Shown here one piece after another: positions 14,871 to 23,438 of a DNA stretch of 64,000 nt. How positions within the stretch are numbered: the stretch's first letter is position 1; each line of letters begins with the position of its first letter. The notes under the pieces were generated by a model. It ran no database searches, was not told the origin of the DNA, and was given only the letters and a program-made list of their open reading frames with translations. The position numbers and the translations under genes are program-made. The stretch is from Citrobacter europaeus (lineage in GTDB: Bacteria > Pseudomonadota > Gammaproteobacteria > Enterobacterales > Enterobacteriaceae), in the NCBI GenBank assembly GCA_020099315.1, contig CP083650.1:4588001-4652000 (forward strand), given 5' to 3'.

Positions 14871-15893
14871 ATGGTTGAAATCACGTCCACAGAAATGACC
14901 CCACCTACCGACGATTCGCGAGAATTCCGCCCGATGCGCGGTATCAGTAACCGCCATCTGCAGACGATGCTGCCGCGCTTAATTCGCCGCAAGGTGAAGT
15001 TCGACGCCCACTGGCAGCGTCTGGAATTGCCCGATGGTGATTTTGTCGATCTGGCGTGGAGTGAAGATCCGCAACAGGCGAAACACAAACCGCGCCTGGT
15101 GGTTTTTCACGGTCTGGAAGGTAGTCTGAACAGCCCGTACGCACATGGCCTGATTGAAGCGGCGCAAAAGCGCGGCTGGCTGGGCGTGGTAATGCATTTT
15201 CGCGGCTGCAGCGGTGAACCCAATCGTCTGAACCGCATTTATCATTCGGGCGAAACAGAAGATGGCACCTGGTTTTTACACTGGCTGGAGCGTGAGTTCG
15301 GTCGCGTGCCGACCGCAGCGGTGGGCTATTCGCTCGGTGGCAACATGCTGGCCTGCCTGCTGGCCAAAGAAGGCAACGAGATTCCAATTGATGCCGCCGT
15401 TATCGTCTCCGCGCCTTTCGTGCTGGAAGCCTGTAGTTACCATATGGACAAGGGATTCTCTCGGGTCTATCAGCGCTACCTGCTCAATCTGTTGAAAGCC
15501 AATGCCTCGCGTAAGCTTGAGGCCTATCCAGGCTCGCTGCCGGTAAGTCTGTCCCAATTGAAATCTCTGCGTCGCATCCGCGATTTTGACGATCTGATCA
15601 CCGCCAAAATCCACGGTTTCGCCGATGCTATAGACTATTATCGTCAGTGTAGCGCCATGCCGTTGCTCAACCAGATAGCCAAACCCACGCTGATTATCCA
15701 TGCCAAGGACGATCCGTTTATGGATCATCACGTGATCCCGAAACCGGAAAACCTGCCTTCGCAGGTGGAGTATCAGTTGACTGAACACGGTGGCCACGTC
15801 GGATTCATTGGCGGCACGGTACGCCATCCTGAGATGTGGCTGGAATCCAGAATCCCCGACTGGCTGACAACGTATCTGGAGGTCTCATCATGA
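14871..15893 (+). CDS. yheT: Alpha/beta hydrolase YheT
   Basis: This 340-aa alpha/beta hydrolase belongs to the YheT/ABHD1-3 (YMC0) group. The nucleophile elbow GYSLGGNML is near residue 150; LVVFHGLEGSLNSPY supplies the oxyanion region; an Asp (KDDPFMD) and a His (TEHGGHVGF) complete a plausible triad. The substrate in enterics is unknown. It overlaps yheU by ATGA. In E. coli it follows yheS directly; here the NAD cassette lies in between. Confidence 0.94.
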   Translation: MVEITSTEMTPPTDDSREFRPMRGISNRHLQTMLPRLIRRKVKFDAHWQRLELPDGDFVDLAWSEDPQQAKHKPRLVVFHGLEGSLNSPYAHGLIEAAQKRGWLGVVMHFRGCSGEPNRLNRIYHSGETEDGTWFLHWLEREFGRVPTAAVGYSLGGNMLACLLAKEGNEIPIDAAVIVSAPFVLEACSYHMDKGFSRVYQRYLLNLLKANASRKLEAYPGSLPVSLSQLKSLRRIRDFDDLITAKIHGFADAIDYYRQCSAMPLLNQIAKPTLIIHAKDDPFMDHHVIPKPENLPSQVEYQLTEHGGHVGFIGGTVRHPEMWLESRIPDWLTTYLEVSS

Positions 15894-16108
15894 TCATCCC
15901 CTGGCAAGATATCTCCCCGGACGCGCTGGACAATCTGATTGAAAGCTTTGTCTTGCGTGAAGGCACCGATTATGGTGAACATGAACGTTCGCTCGAACAA
16001 AAAGTCGCCGACGTCAAACGCCAACTACAATCAGGTGAAGCCGTGCTGGTGTGGTCTGAACTGCATGAAACGGTCAATATTATGCCGAGGAAGCAGATTC
16101 ACGAGTAA
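15890..16108 (+). CDS. yheU: YheU family protein
   Basis: This 72-aa conserved protein (MIIPWQDISPDALDNLIES) has no assigned function. The ATG at 15890 is chosen because it overlaps the yheT stop as ATGA and gives the usual family length; an upstream in-frame ATG lies inside yheT. An acidic, mainly helical composition is evident. It is probably cotranscribed with yheT and perhaps prkB. Confidence 0.93.
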   Translation: MIIPWQDISPDALDNLIESFVLREGTDYGEHERSLEQKVADVKRQLQSGEAVLVWSELHETVNIMPRKQIHE

Positions 16109-16161
16109 TCCGTAGCCGCCGGCCGACTTTACTATAATTATAACCATTTCATGGAGTTGTT

Positions 16162-17031
16162 ATGTCTGCCAAACATCCGGTGATTGCGGTAACAGGATCC
16201 AGCGGCGCGGGGACCACCACCACCAGCCTCGCGTTTCGTAAAATTTTCGCGCAGTTAAATCTGCGTGCCGCCGAGGTGGAAGGTGACAGTTTTCATCGCT
16301 ATACCCGTCCGGAAATGGACATGGCGATTCGCAAAGCGCGCGATGCCGGGCGGCATATCAGCTATTTCGGCCCCGAAGCGAATGACTTCGGTCTGCTGGA
16401 ACAAACTTTCATCGAATACGGTCAGACGGGCAAAGGCCAGTCGCGAAAATATCTGCACACTTACGATGAGGCCGTACCGTGGAACCAGGTGCCAGGGACT
16501 TTCACGCCCTGGCAGCCGCTGCCTGAACCGACGGATGTCCTGTTTTATGAAGGACTGCACGGCGGCGTCGTCACCCCACAGCAAAACGTGGCCCAACATG
16601 TCGATCTGCTGGTTGGCGTGGTGCCGATCGTAAACCTGGAATGGATCCAGAAACTGACTCGCGATACCAGCGAGCGTGGACACTCGCGTGAAGCGGTGAT
16701 GGACTCGGTGGTGCGATCAATGGACGATTACATCAATTACATCACGCCGCAGTTTTCCCGGACGCATATTAACTTCCAGCGCGTACCGACCGTCGATACC
16801 TCTAACCCCTTTGCCGCCAAGAGTATCCCGTCTCTGGATGAAAGCTTTGTCGTGATTCATTTTCGTAACCTGGAAGGGATCGACTTCCCGTGGCTACTGG
16901 CCATGCTGCAGGGCTCATTCATTTCCCATATCAATACATTGGTCGTGCCGGGCGGCAAGATGGGCCTGGCGATGGAATTGATTATGCTGCCGCTGGTCCA
17001 GCGACTGATGGAAGGCAAAAAGATAGGGTGA
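16162..17031 (+). CDS. prkB: Phosphoribulokinase PrkB
   Basis: This 289-aa phosphoribulokinase-family protein has an N-terminal P-loop GSSGAGTTTTSLAF (residues 12-25) and a conserved LFYEGLHGG segment near 130. Enterics have no RuBisCO, so the physiological substrate is uncertain despite the clear fold. A ribosome site GGAG lies in front of the ATG. It is followed by a REP unit. Confidence 0.95.
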   Translation: MSAKHPVIAVTGSSGAGTTTTSLAFRKIFAQLNLRAAEVEGDSFHRYTRPEMDMAIRKARDAGRHISYFGPEANDFGLLEQTFIEYGQTGKGQSRKYLHTYDEAVPWNQVPGTFTPWQPLPEPTDVLFYEGLHGGVVTPQQNVAQHVDLLVGVVPIVNLEWIQKLTRDTSERGHSREAVMDSVVRSMDDYINYITPQFSRTHINFQRVPTVDTSNPFAAKSIPSLDESFVVIHFRNLEGIDFPWLLAMLQGSFISHINTLVVPGGKMGLAMELIMLPLVQRLMEGKKIG

Positions 17032-17042
17032 GGCGTGGAAAG

Positions 17043-17072
17043 TGCCCGATGGCGCTTCGCTTATCGGGCCTA
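17043..17072. repeat. REP unit between prkB and yhfA
   Basis: A single REP: GCCCGATGGCGCTTCGC followed by TTATCGGGCCTAC. The core is CCCGAT/ATCGGG, a variant of the CCGGAT core of other copies in the window. It lies between convergent genes. Confidence 0.75.
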
Positions 17073-17099
17073 CGAATCAACATTATCTGGCGTCAGGGA

Positions 17100-17504
17100 T
17101 TACGCGGCAACCACTTCATAGGAGTGGGTAATGTTCACCGCCTTTTCCAGCATCAGTGCCACGGAGCAATATTTTTCCGCTGAAAGGTCGACTGCGCGTG
17201 AGACTGATGCATCTTTAAGATCGTTACCCGTTACGATGAAATGCAGGTTGATGTGGGTAAACAGGCGCGGCGCTTCATCACGACGCTCTGAGGTCAGTTT
17301 CACTTCGCAGTTGGTCACATCCTGACGACCCTTTTGCAGGATCGAAACCACATCAATTGCGCTACAACCGCCCGCCGCCATTAATACCATTTCCATCGGG
17401 CTCGGCGCTTTATCACCGGAGTTACCGTCCATCAGAATTTGGTGGCCAGAGGCGGACTCACCGAGGAAGGTTAACCCTTCAACCCACTTTACACGCGCTT
17501 GCAT
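17100..17504 (-). CDS. yhfA: OsmC/Ohr-family protein YhfA
   Basis: The protein is 134 aa (MQARVKWVEGLTFLGESASG), the family length. It has the OsmC-like core, including GGCSAIDVVSILQKGR, where a conserved Cys lies, and EKYCSVALML with the second Cys. OsmC-fold proteins can reduce organic peroxides through such Cys pairs; YhfA's own substrate is not established. It is divergent from crp. The ATG at 17504 is chosen over an in-frame upstream start at 17519 by family length. Confidence 0.94.
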   Translation of the reverse strand: MQARVKWVEGLTFLGESASGHQILMDGNSGDKAPSPMEMVLMAAGGCSAIDVVSILQKGRQDVTNCEVKLTSERRDEAPRLFTHINLHFIVTGNDLKDASVSRAVDLSAEKYCSVALMLEKAVNITHSYEVVAA

Positions 17505-17812
17505 ATTTCGTAACTCCAATGTTTCAATTTTCCTGACAGATTACGCGCACATAACAATTCTCGCAATGGAAGGCGACCTGCGTCATGCTGAAGCGAGACA
17601 CCAGGAGACACACGGCGAAAGCTATGCTAAAACAGTCGGGATGCTACAGTAATACATTGACGTACTGCATGTATGCAGAGGACATCACATTACAGGCTGC
17701 AGTATATTTTTAGTAGCCCCCTTCCCAGGTAGCGGGAAGCACATTTTTGCAAACCCAGAGGCAGCGTCGTTTTCTGGCTCTGGAGACAGCTTATAACAGA
17801 GGATAACCGCGC
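17505..17812. promoter_or_regulatory. yhfA-crp divergent control region
   Basis: This 308-bp spacer has no credible gene. For crp, TATGCT at 17623-17628 is the -10 candidate, giving a start near 17635 and a leader of about 180 nt. TGCAG-AGGACA-TCACA at 17674-17689 is a CRP-like site about 45 bp downstream of that start, matching in arrangement the autoregulatory site of E. coli crp. A hairpin CTTCCC/GGGAAG lies in the leader near 17721-17740. The control logic is transferred from E. coli. Confidence 0.7.
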
Positions 17813-18445
17813 ATGGTGCTTGGCAAACCGCAAACAGACCCGACTCTCGAATGGTTCTTGTCTCATTGCCATATTCATAAGTACCCATCGAAGAGCACGC
17901 TGATTCACCAGGGTGAAAAAGCGGAAACGTTGTATTACATCGTTAAAGGCTCAGTGGCAGTGCTGATCAAAGATGAAGAAGGGAAAGAAATGATCCTTTC
18001 TTATCTGAATCAGGGCGATTTTATTGGTGAATTAGGCCTCTTCGAAGAAGGTCAGGAACGTAGCGCCTGGGTACGTGCCAAAACCGCATGTGAAGTCGCT
18101 GAAATTTCCTACAAAAAATTTCGCCAATTAATCCAGGTCAACCCGGATATTCTGATGCGCCTGTCTTCTCAGATGGCTCGTCGTCTGCAGGTCACGTCTG
18201 AAAAAGTCGGCAACCTCGCCTTCCTCGACGTAACTGGTCGTATCGCGCAGACTCTGCTGAATCTGGCGAAACAGCCTGATGCGATGACCCACCCGGACGG
18301 CATGCAGATTAAAATCACCCGTCAGGAAATCGGCCAGATCGTTGGCTGCTCCCGTGAGACCGTCGGCCGTATTCTGAAGATGCTGGAAGATCAGAACCTG
18401 ATCTCCGCACACGGTAAGACTATCGTCGTCTACGGCACCCGTTAA
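17813..18445 (+). CDS. crp: cAMP receptor protein, global regulator
   Basis: CRP is the cAMP-activated dimeric regulator of carbon catabolism. The protein is 210 aa (MVLGKPQTDPTLEWFLSHCH). The cyclic-nucleotide domain includes GELGLFEEGQERSAWVRAKT, with the Glu, Arg and Ser that contact cAMP; a long dimer helix follows. The helix-turn-helix at about 168-192 reads ITRQEIGQIVGCSRETVGR. Probable target sites in this window lie upstream of crp itself, ppiA and pckA. Confidence 0.99.
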   Translation: MVLGKPQTDPTLEWFLSHCHIHKYPSKSTLIHQGEKAETLYYIVKGSVAVLIKDEEGKEMILSYLNQGDFIGELGLFEEGQERSAWVRAKTACEVAEISYKKFRQLIQVNPDILMRLSSQMARRLQVTSEKVGNLAFLDVTGRIAQTLLNLAKQPDAMTHPDGMQIKITRQEIGQIVGCSRETVGRILKMLEDQNLISAHGKTIVVYGTR

Positions 18446-18453
18446 CCCCATCG

Positions 18454-18490
18454 AAGTGGCGCGTTACCCAGTAATGCGCCACTTTTGTTT
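18454..18490 (+). terminator. crp terminator
   Basis: A 14-bp stem, AAGTGGCGCGTTAC with GTAATGCGCCACTT (one G-T pair), has a CCA loop and is followed by TTGTTT. It ends only about 7 bp before the yhfK start codon. Confidence 0.85.
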
Positions 18491-18496
18491 GCACCG

Positions 18497-20584
18497 ATGT
18501 GGCGAAGACTGATATACCACCCAGAGATCAACTACGCACTACGGCAGACGCTAGTGCTATGTTTACCTGTGGCTGTTGGTCTGATCATCGGTCAGCTTCA
18601 TCTGGGCCTCCTCTTCTCCCTGGTCCCTGCCTGCTGCAACATTGCCGGTCTTGATACCCCGCATAAGCGCTTTTTCAAACGTTTAGCTATTGGCGCGTCT
18701 TTGTTTGCCGGATGCAGTTTGATCATGCAATTACTGCTGGCAAAAGATATACCACTGCCGCTTATCCTCACCGGCCTGACGCTAATTCTTGGTGTAACCG
18801 CCGAGTTGAGCCCTTTGCATGCGCGACTATTGCCTGCCTCACTTATCGCAGCGATTTTCACGCTAAGCCTGGCCGGCAACATGCCCGTCTGGGAGCCGCT
18901 GCTGATCTACGCGCTGGGCACGTTATGGTATGGCCTGTTCAACTGGTTCTGGTTTTGGATGTGGCGCGAACAGCCGCTCCGTGAATCGCTCAGCCTGTTG
19001 TATCGTGAATTAGCCGATTACTGTGAAACTAAGTACAGCATGCTGACCCAGCATGCCGACCCAGAAAAAGCGCTGCCTCCCCTGCTGGTTCGCCAACAAA
19101 AGGCAGTGGATCTGATTACCCAGTGTTATCAGCAAATGCATATGCTGTCGGCGCATCGCAACAACGATTACAAGCGCCTGCTGCGTGCCTTTCAGGAGGC
19201 GCTCGATTTACAAGAGCATATTTCCGTTAGCCTCCACCAGCCGGAAGAGGTGCAAAAGCTGGTCGAGCGTAGCCATGCGGAGCAGGTGATTCGCTGGAAT
19301 GCGCGTACCGTAGCCGAACGCCTTCGGGTACTGGCCGATGATATTTTGTATCACCGTTTGCCGACCCGTTTCTCGATGGAAAAACAGATTGGCACACTGG
19401 AGAAAATCGCCAGGCAGCATCCGGACAACCCGGTGGGACAATTTTGCTACTGGCACTTTAGCCGTATTGCCCGCGTGCTACGCACCCAGCGCCCGTTGTA
19501 TGCCCGTGACTTGATGGCTGACAAGCAGCGTCGGTTGCCGTTGATCCCAGCCCTGAAAAACTATCTGTCGTTGAAATCTCCAGCGCTGCGCAATGCCGGA
19601 CGCATCTGCGTTATGTTGAGTATCGCCAGCCTGATGGGCAGCGCCTTACACCTGCCAAAGCCCTACTGGATTTTAATGACTATTCTGTTCGTCACGCAAA
19701 ATGGCTACGGGGCGACCCGGGTACGCATCTTACATCGGTCGGTCGGTACGCTCGTTGGGCTGGTGATTGCCGGCGTCACGCTGCACTTTCATATTCCGGA
19801 AGGTTTCACGCTGGCAGCCATGCTGCTGATAACCCTGGTGAGCTATCTGATCATCCGTAAAAATTACGGCTGGGCTACCGTCGGCTTTACGGTCACGGCA
19901 GTTTACACCCTGCAACTGCTGACGCTGAACGGGGAACAGTTTATCGTGCCGCGGTTTGTCGATACGATCATTGGCTGCCTAATCGCCTTTGGCGGCACGC
20001 TCTGGCTGTGGCCACAGTGGCAGAGCGGTCTGTTGCGTAAGAACGCCCACGACGCGTTAGAAGCCGACCAGGAGGCCATTCGCCTGATCCTCAGCAACGA
20101 TCCGCAGGCCACGCCGCTGGCGTATCAACGCATGCGGGTTAACCAGGCGCAGAACACGCTGTTCAACTCACTGAACCAGGCGATGCAGGAGCCAGGATTC
20201 AACTCGCACTACCTTGCGGACATGAAACTGTGGGTCACGCACAGCCAGTTCATCGTCGAACACATTAACGCGATGACCACGCTGGCAAGGGAACATACGA
20301 TGCTGACGCCGGATTTGGCGCAGCGGTATCTGGAATCCTGTGAAATTGCGCTTCAGCGCTGTCAGCAGCGGCTGGAGTATGACGGACCGGGAAGCTCGGG
20401 CGATGTGAATATTCTCGAAGCGCCGGAGATGCTGTCCCACGGTCCGTTAAGCACTCTTGAGCAGCATCTGCAACGGGTTCTTGGGCATCTGAACACCATG
20501 CATACCATTTCGTCGGTAGCATGGCGTCAGCGACCGCACCACGGGATCTGGCTGAGCCGCCGACTACGGGACATGAAGGGTTAA
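18497..20584 (+). CDS. yhfK: FUSC/aromatic-acid-exporter-like membrane protein YhfK
   Basis: This 695-aa inner-membrane protein (MWRRLIYHPEINYALRQTLV) shows the FUSC layout: two blocks of about six hydrophobic segments (residues ~15-160 and ~385-510), each followed by a cytoplasmic helical domain. FUSC relatives such as AaeB export small aromatic acids; YhfK's own substrate is unknown. The start follows the crp terminator with no clear Shine-Dalgarno sequence, so expression probably depends on a promoter inside crp or on weak read-through. Confidence 0.92.
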   Translation: MWRRLIYHPEINYALRQTLVLCLPVAVGLIIGQLHLGLLFSLVPACCNIAGLDTPHKRFFKRLAIGASLFAGCSLIMQLLLAKDIPLPLILTGLTLILGVTAELSPLHARLLPASLIAAIFTLSLAGNMPVWEPLLIYALGTLWYGLFNWFWFWMWREQPLRESLSLLYRELADYCETKYSMLTQHADPEKALPPLLVRQQKAVDLITQCYQQMHMLSAHRNNDYKRLLRAFQEALDLQEHISVSLHQPEEVQKLVERSHAEQVIRWNARTVAERLRVLADDILYHRLPTRFSMEKQIGTLEKIARQHPDNPVGQFCYWHFSRIARVLRTQRPLYARDLMADKQRRLPLIPALKNYLSLKSPALRNAGRICVMLSIASLMGSALHLPKPYWILMTILFVTQNGYGATRVRILHRSVGTLVGLVIAGVTLHFHIPEGFTLAAMLLITLVSYLIIRKNYGWATVGFTVTAVYTLQLLTLNGEQFIVPRFVDTIIGCLIAFGGTLWLWPQWQSGLLRKNAHDALEADQEAIRLILSNDPQATPLAYQRMRVNQAQNTLFNSLNQAMQEPGFNSHYLADMKLWVTHSQFIVEHINAMTTLAREHTMLTPDLAQRYLESCEIALQRCQQRLEYDGPGSSGDVNILEAPEMLSHGPLSTLEQHLQRVLGHLNTMHTISSVAWRQRPHHGIWLSRRLRDMKG

Positions 20585-20591
20585 AAGATTT

Positions 20592-20672
20592 GCCGGATGC
20601 GCTACGCTTATCCGGCCTACGAATCACACCTTACCCTGTAGGCCGGATAAGGCGCTCGCGCCGCCATCCGGC
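20592..20672. repeat. BIME: inverted REP pair between yhfK and argD
   Basis: The first unit is TGCCGGATGCGCTACGC...TATCCGGCCTAC; the second, inverted, is GTAGGCCGGATAAGGCG...GCCGCCATCCGGCA. It lies between convergent genes and ends 3 bp before the argD stop codon, so it may serve as 3'-end protection for both messages. Confidence 0.88.
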
Positions 20673-20674
20673 AA

Positions 20675-21892
20675 TCAGCCCACCACCTTCGCGACAGCCT
20701 GCGCGAAACGCTGCATCCCTTCATCGATATCCGCCTGCTCTACCACCAGCGACGGCGCGAAACGCATTACGTCCGGCCCGGCGTTCAGCACCATCACCCC
20801 TTCGTGCGCGGCGGCATAGAGGAAATCGCGCGCCCGGCCTTTAAACTGCGGCTTCAACTCGGCGCCAATCAGCAGCCCCATCCCGCGAATATCGCTGAAA
20901 ATGTCGAACTGTTGATCAATCTTGTGCAAATGCTGGACAAACGTCTGACGTTTGGCCTGAATGCCTCCCAGCACTTCCGGCGTGTTGATGATATCAAACG
21001 CTGCACCCGCTACCGCGCAGGCCAGCGGGTTACCGCCGTACGTGGAACCGTGCGACCCCACGTGGAACGCGGAGGCAATCTCCTGAGTGGTCAGCACCGC
21101 GCTCACCGGGAAACCGCCGCCGAGCGCCTTCGCGCTGGTGAGGATATCCGGCGTCACGCCGTAGTGCATATAGGCAAACAAATCGCCGGTACGCCCCATC
21201 CCGCTCTGCACTTCATCAAATACCAACAGCGCCTGGTGCTGGTCACAGAGTTCGCGCAAACCTTGCAGGAATTCCGGCGTAGCCGCAGTGACGCCGCCTT
21301 CTCCCTGAATTGGCTCAACCACCACCGCGCAGGTGTGATCGTCCATCACCGCTTTTACCGCATGCAGATCGTTAAACGGGACATGGATGATATCTGCCGG
21401 CTTTGGTCCAAAGCCGTCGGAGTATTTCGGCTGCCCGCCAACAGAAACGGTAAACAGCGAACGGCCGTGAAACGCATTATGGAAGGCAATGATTTTGGTT
21501 TTGAACGGGCTATGACGCACACAGGCATAGTGGCGCGCCAGCTTAAAGGCGGTTTCGTTGGCTTCCGTACCTGAATTCATGAACAGCACGCGCTCGGCGA
21601 AGGACGCATCAATGATTTTACGGCCTAAACGCAGCGCGGGTTCATTGGTGAAAACGTTGCTGGTATGCCACAGGGTTTCCCCCTGGGTTTTTAACGCCTC
21701 AACCAGTGCCGGATGGCAATGCCCTAGCGCGGTAACTGCAATGCCGCCCGCGAAATCAACATACTCTTTGCCCTGTTGATCCCAGACTCGACTCCCTTTT
21801 CCTTTTACCGGGATAAACTCAGCCGGTGCATAAATCGGCAGAATCACTTCATCGAATGTCGCGCGCGTAATAGCAGTTTGTTCAGTTGCCAT
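20675..21892 (-). CDS. argD: Acetylornithine/succinyldiaminopimelate aminotransferase ArgD
   Basis: ArgD is the PLP-dependent transaminase of arginine and lysine synthesis. The protein is 405 aa. Class-III aminotransferase hallmarks are present: NSGTEANETAFKLAR (phosphate binding), LLVFDEVQSGMGRTG (PLP-ring Asp) and TSAKALGGGFP (Schiff-base Lys). Two ArgR boxes lie in front of it, so arginine repression is expected. It is monocistronic between pabA and a BIME. Confidence 0.97.
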   Translation of the reverse strand: MATEQTAITRATFDEVILPIYAPAEFIPVKGKGSRVWDQQGKEYVDFAGGIAVTALGHCHPALVEALKTQGETLWHTSNVFTNEPALRLGRKIIDASFAERVLFMNSGTEANETAFKLARHYACVRHSPFKTKIIAFHNAFHGRSLFTVSVGGQPKYSDGFGPKPADIIHVPFNDLHAVKAVMDDHTCAVVVEPIQGEGGVTAATPEFLQGLRELCDQHQALLVFDEVQSGMGRTGDLFAYMHYGVTPDILTSAKALGGGFPVSAVLTTQEIASAFHVGSHGSTYGGNPLACAVAGAAFDIINTPEVLGGIQAKRQTFVQHLHKIDQQFDIFSDIRGMGLLIGAELKPQFKGRARDFLYAAAHEGVMVLNAGPDVMRFAPSLVVEQADIDEGMQRFAQAVAKVVG

Positions 21893-21922
21893 GTCATTAC
21901 CACCCTGTTAAGCAGAAATGCT

Positions 21923-21961
21923 AGTGAAATTATAATCACAAAATATGAATAAAAAATCACT
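21923..21961 (-). promoter_or_regulatory. Tandem ArgR boxes upstream of argD
   Basis: Two 18-bp AT-rich imperfect palindromes (21923-21940 and 21944-21961) are separated by 3 bp, the spacing typical of ArgR hexamer operators. On the minus strand they read AGTGATTTTTTATTCATA and TGTGATTATAATTTCACT. They start 30 bp upstream of the argD start codon, overlapping the likely promoter. Confidence 0.8.
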
Positions 21962-21977
21962 GAATAGCAACCACAAA

Positions 21978-22541
21978 TCAGCGATTGAGGAAATTAGCCA
22001 GCAGCTGATGCCCCTGTTCGCTGAGAATACTCTCCGGGTGAAACTGCACCCCTTCCATATCCCACTCACGGTGACGAATGCCCATAATCTCCTGCGTTTC
22101 ACTCCAGGCCGTCACTTCAAAGCAGTCAGGAAGCGTTTCGGGGGCAACCACCAGAGAATGGTAGCGCGTCACCGTTAATGGGTTGGCGAGTCCCTGAAAA
22201 ACGCCCTGCCCGTTATGCGTAATCGGCGAGGTTTTACCGTGCATCACTTTTGCCGCCCGAACCACGCTCGCGCCAAAGGCCTGCGCCATCGCCTGGTGAC
22301 CGAGACACACGCCCAGCAGAGGGATGTTGCCCGCGAAATGGCGAATTACATCCAGCGAGATACCGGCGTCATCCGGCGTGCAGGGTCCTGGGGAAATCAC
22401 GATTTTTTGCGGGCTCAACGCATCAATTTGCGCCAGCGTCAGCTCGTCGTTACGCCTGACAAGGACATCAGCGCCCAGTTCGCAGAAGTATTGGTACAGG
22501 TTCCAGGTAAAAGAATCATAGTTATCAATAAGCAGGATCAT
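21978..22541 (-). CDS. pabA: Aminodeoxychorismate synthase, glutamine amidotransferase subunit PabA
   Basis: PabA releases ammonia from glutamine for PabB, which makes 4-amino-4-deoxychorismate for folate. The protein is 187 aa with the class-I amidotransferase triad: Cys in LLGVCLGHQAMAQ and His/Glu in GVQFHPESIL. MILLIDNYDSFTWNL is the family N terminus. It lies 31 bp after fic, probably in the same transcript. Confidence 0.97.
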   Translation of the reverse strand: MILLIDNYDSFTWNLYQYFCELGADVLVRRNDELTLAQIDALSPQKIVISPGPCTPDDAGISLDVIRHFAGNIPLLGVCLGHQAMAQAFGASVVRAAKVMHGKTSPITHNGQGVFQGLANPLTVTRYHSLVVAPETLPDCFEVTAWSETQEIMGIRHREWDMEGVQFHPESILSEQGHQLLANFLNR

Positions 22542-22572
22542 GGCGGCTCCGGTACATAAGAACCGCGCTATT

Positions 22573-23175
22573 CTACTCAGTTTCCGGGGCTTCGCTTACC
22601 ACTTTACGAAATATCGCCCGCAGCGCAGACAAGTCACCCATCGCCCCGCTCTGATTAGCCAGATTCCACTCCTCAACCGGGATGTCATCCCAGCTCAGCA
22701 TATACCCGGCATGAATCGCTAATTGTTCGAAGAAAATACGCTGCGCCAGGCCGCTGCCAATACGAAACGGATGCAGCACGTTGATTTCGCAATAATAGTG
22801 TGCAAGACGATCGACAAACTTGTCTTCCGGCAACCCCACCAGCCAGGACTCATCTTCCAGGTCCTGCATCAACGCATTGCCCTCTTTCTCGATATAAGCG
22901 AAATGGCAAAAACGGGTATCGCCCTGGTAGATATCGACTTCCCGCAGATGTCCCGCCCAGTCAAAAATATCCCGATACAGCTGGCGATGAATGGCGCACA
23001 GATGCGGCAATCCCCGTTTAAGCGGGCCCAGCTCGATAGTGGCCGCACGCAGCGCCGTCAGTTCATAGGCCGCCTGCGTCAGTCGTTGCGCCTGATGGAT
23101 CCCCAGACGGTTACGCATGACATTCAGGCCCGGATACAAATAGGGGTCGCGTCCATCACCGAATTTATCGCTCAT
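22573..23175 (-). CDS. fic: Fic-domain protein with a degenerate AMPylation motif
   Basis: Fic enzymes transfer AMP from ATP to target hydroxyls. The protein is 200 aa. The Fic loop reads HPFRIGSGLAQR against the canonical HPFX(D/E)GNGRXXR: His is kept, but the metal-binding acid is Ile, Asn is Ser and the phosphate-binding first Arg is Leu. E. coli Fic has a similarly altered loop, so weak or specialised activity is typical of this branch. It overlaps yhfG by 11 bp and lies upstream of pabA. Confidence 0.94.
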   Translation of the reverse strand: MSDKFGDGRDPYLYPGLNVMRNRLGIHQAQRLTQAAYELTALRAATIELGPLKRGLPHLCAIHRQLYRDIFDWAGHLREVDIYQGDTRFCHFAYIEKEGNALMQDLEDESWLVGLPEDKFVDRLAHYYCEINVLHPFRIGSGLAQRIFFEQLAIHAGYMLSWDDIPVEEWNLANQSGAMGDLSALRAIFRKVVSEAPETE

Positions 23176-23332
23176 AGTGCCTCCTCAACTCTTCAAGACG
23201 CGCCAGGGCGTCTTCAGCACTCAGAGTAACCCGTGGAATATCCACACCTTCCAGCCGCCGACTGGCCTGGAAATTGGCATTTCGTCGTTGTTCCCAGAGC
23301 CGGGACTTTTGTTTATCGGTGAGTTTTTTCAC
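23165..23332 (-). CDS. yhfG: YhfG, Fic antitoxin-like small protein
   Basis: This 55-aa protein is encoded from a GTG at 23332; the ATG two bases upstream is followed at once by a stop, so GTG must be used. It begins MKKLTDKQKSRLWEQRR. It carries the class-I Fic inhibitory signature (S/T)XXXE(G/N) as S24-RRL-E28-G29, whose Glu blocks the ATP gamma-phosphate site in Fic complexes. Its end overlaps the fic start by 11 bp, the usual antitoxin-first layout. E. coli YhfG is known to form a complex with Fic. Confidence 0.93.
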   Translation of the reverse strand: MKKLTDKQKSRLWEQRRNANFQASRRLEGVDIPRVTLSAEDALARLEELRRHYER

Positions 23333-23438
23333 ATGACCTCCCTGAATGAGCCGACACTTGCCACAAGTATAAGCAGCAATTTCGGGTTACGCAGAGAAGG
23401 GAGAGAACGCGGGCGAGAACTGCCCGCGCAAAATACGG

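Noticed and set aside
23408..23428. Possible ppiA terminator (CGCGGGC / GCCCGCG stem)
   Set aside because: The 7-bp stem is real but no T-run follows on the minus strand, so it was not listed as a terminator.
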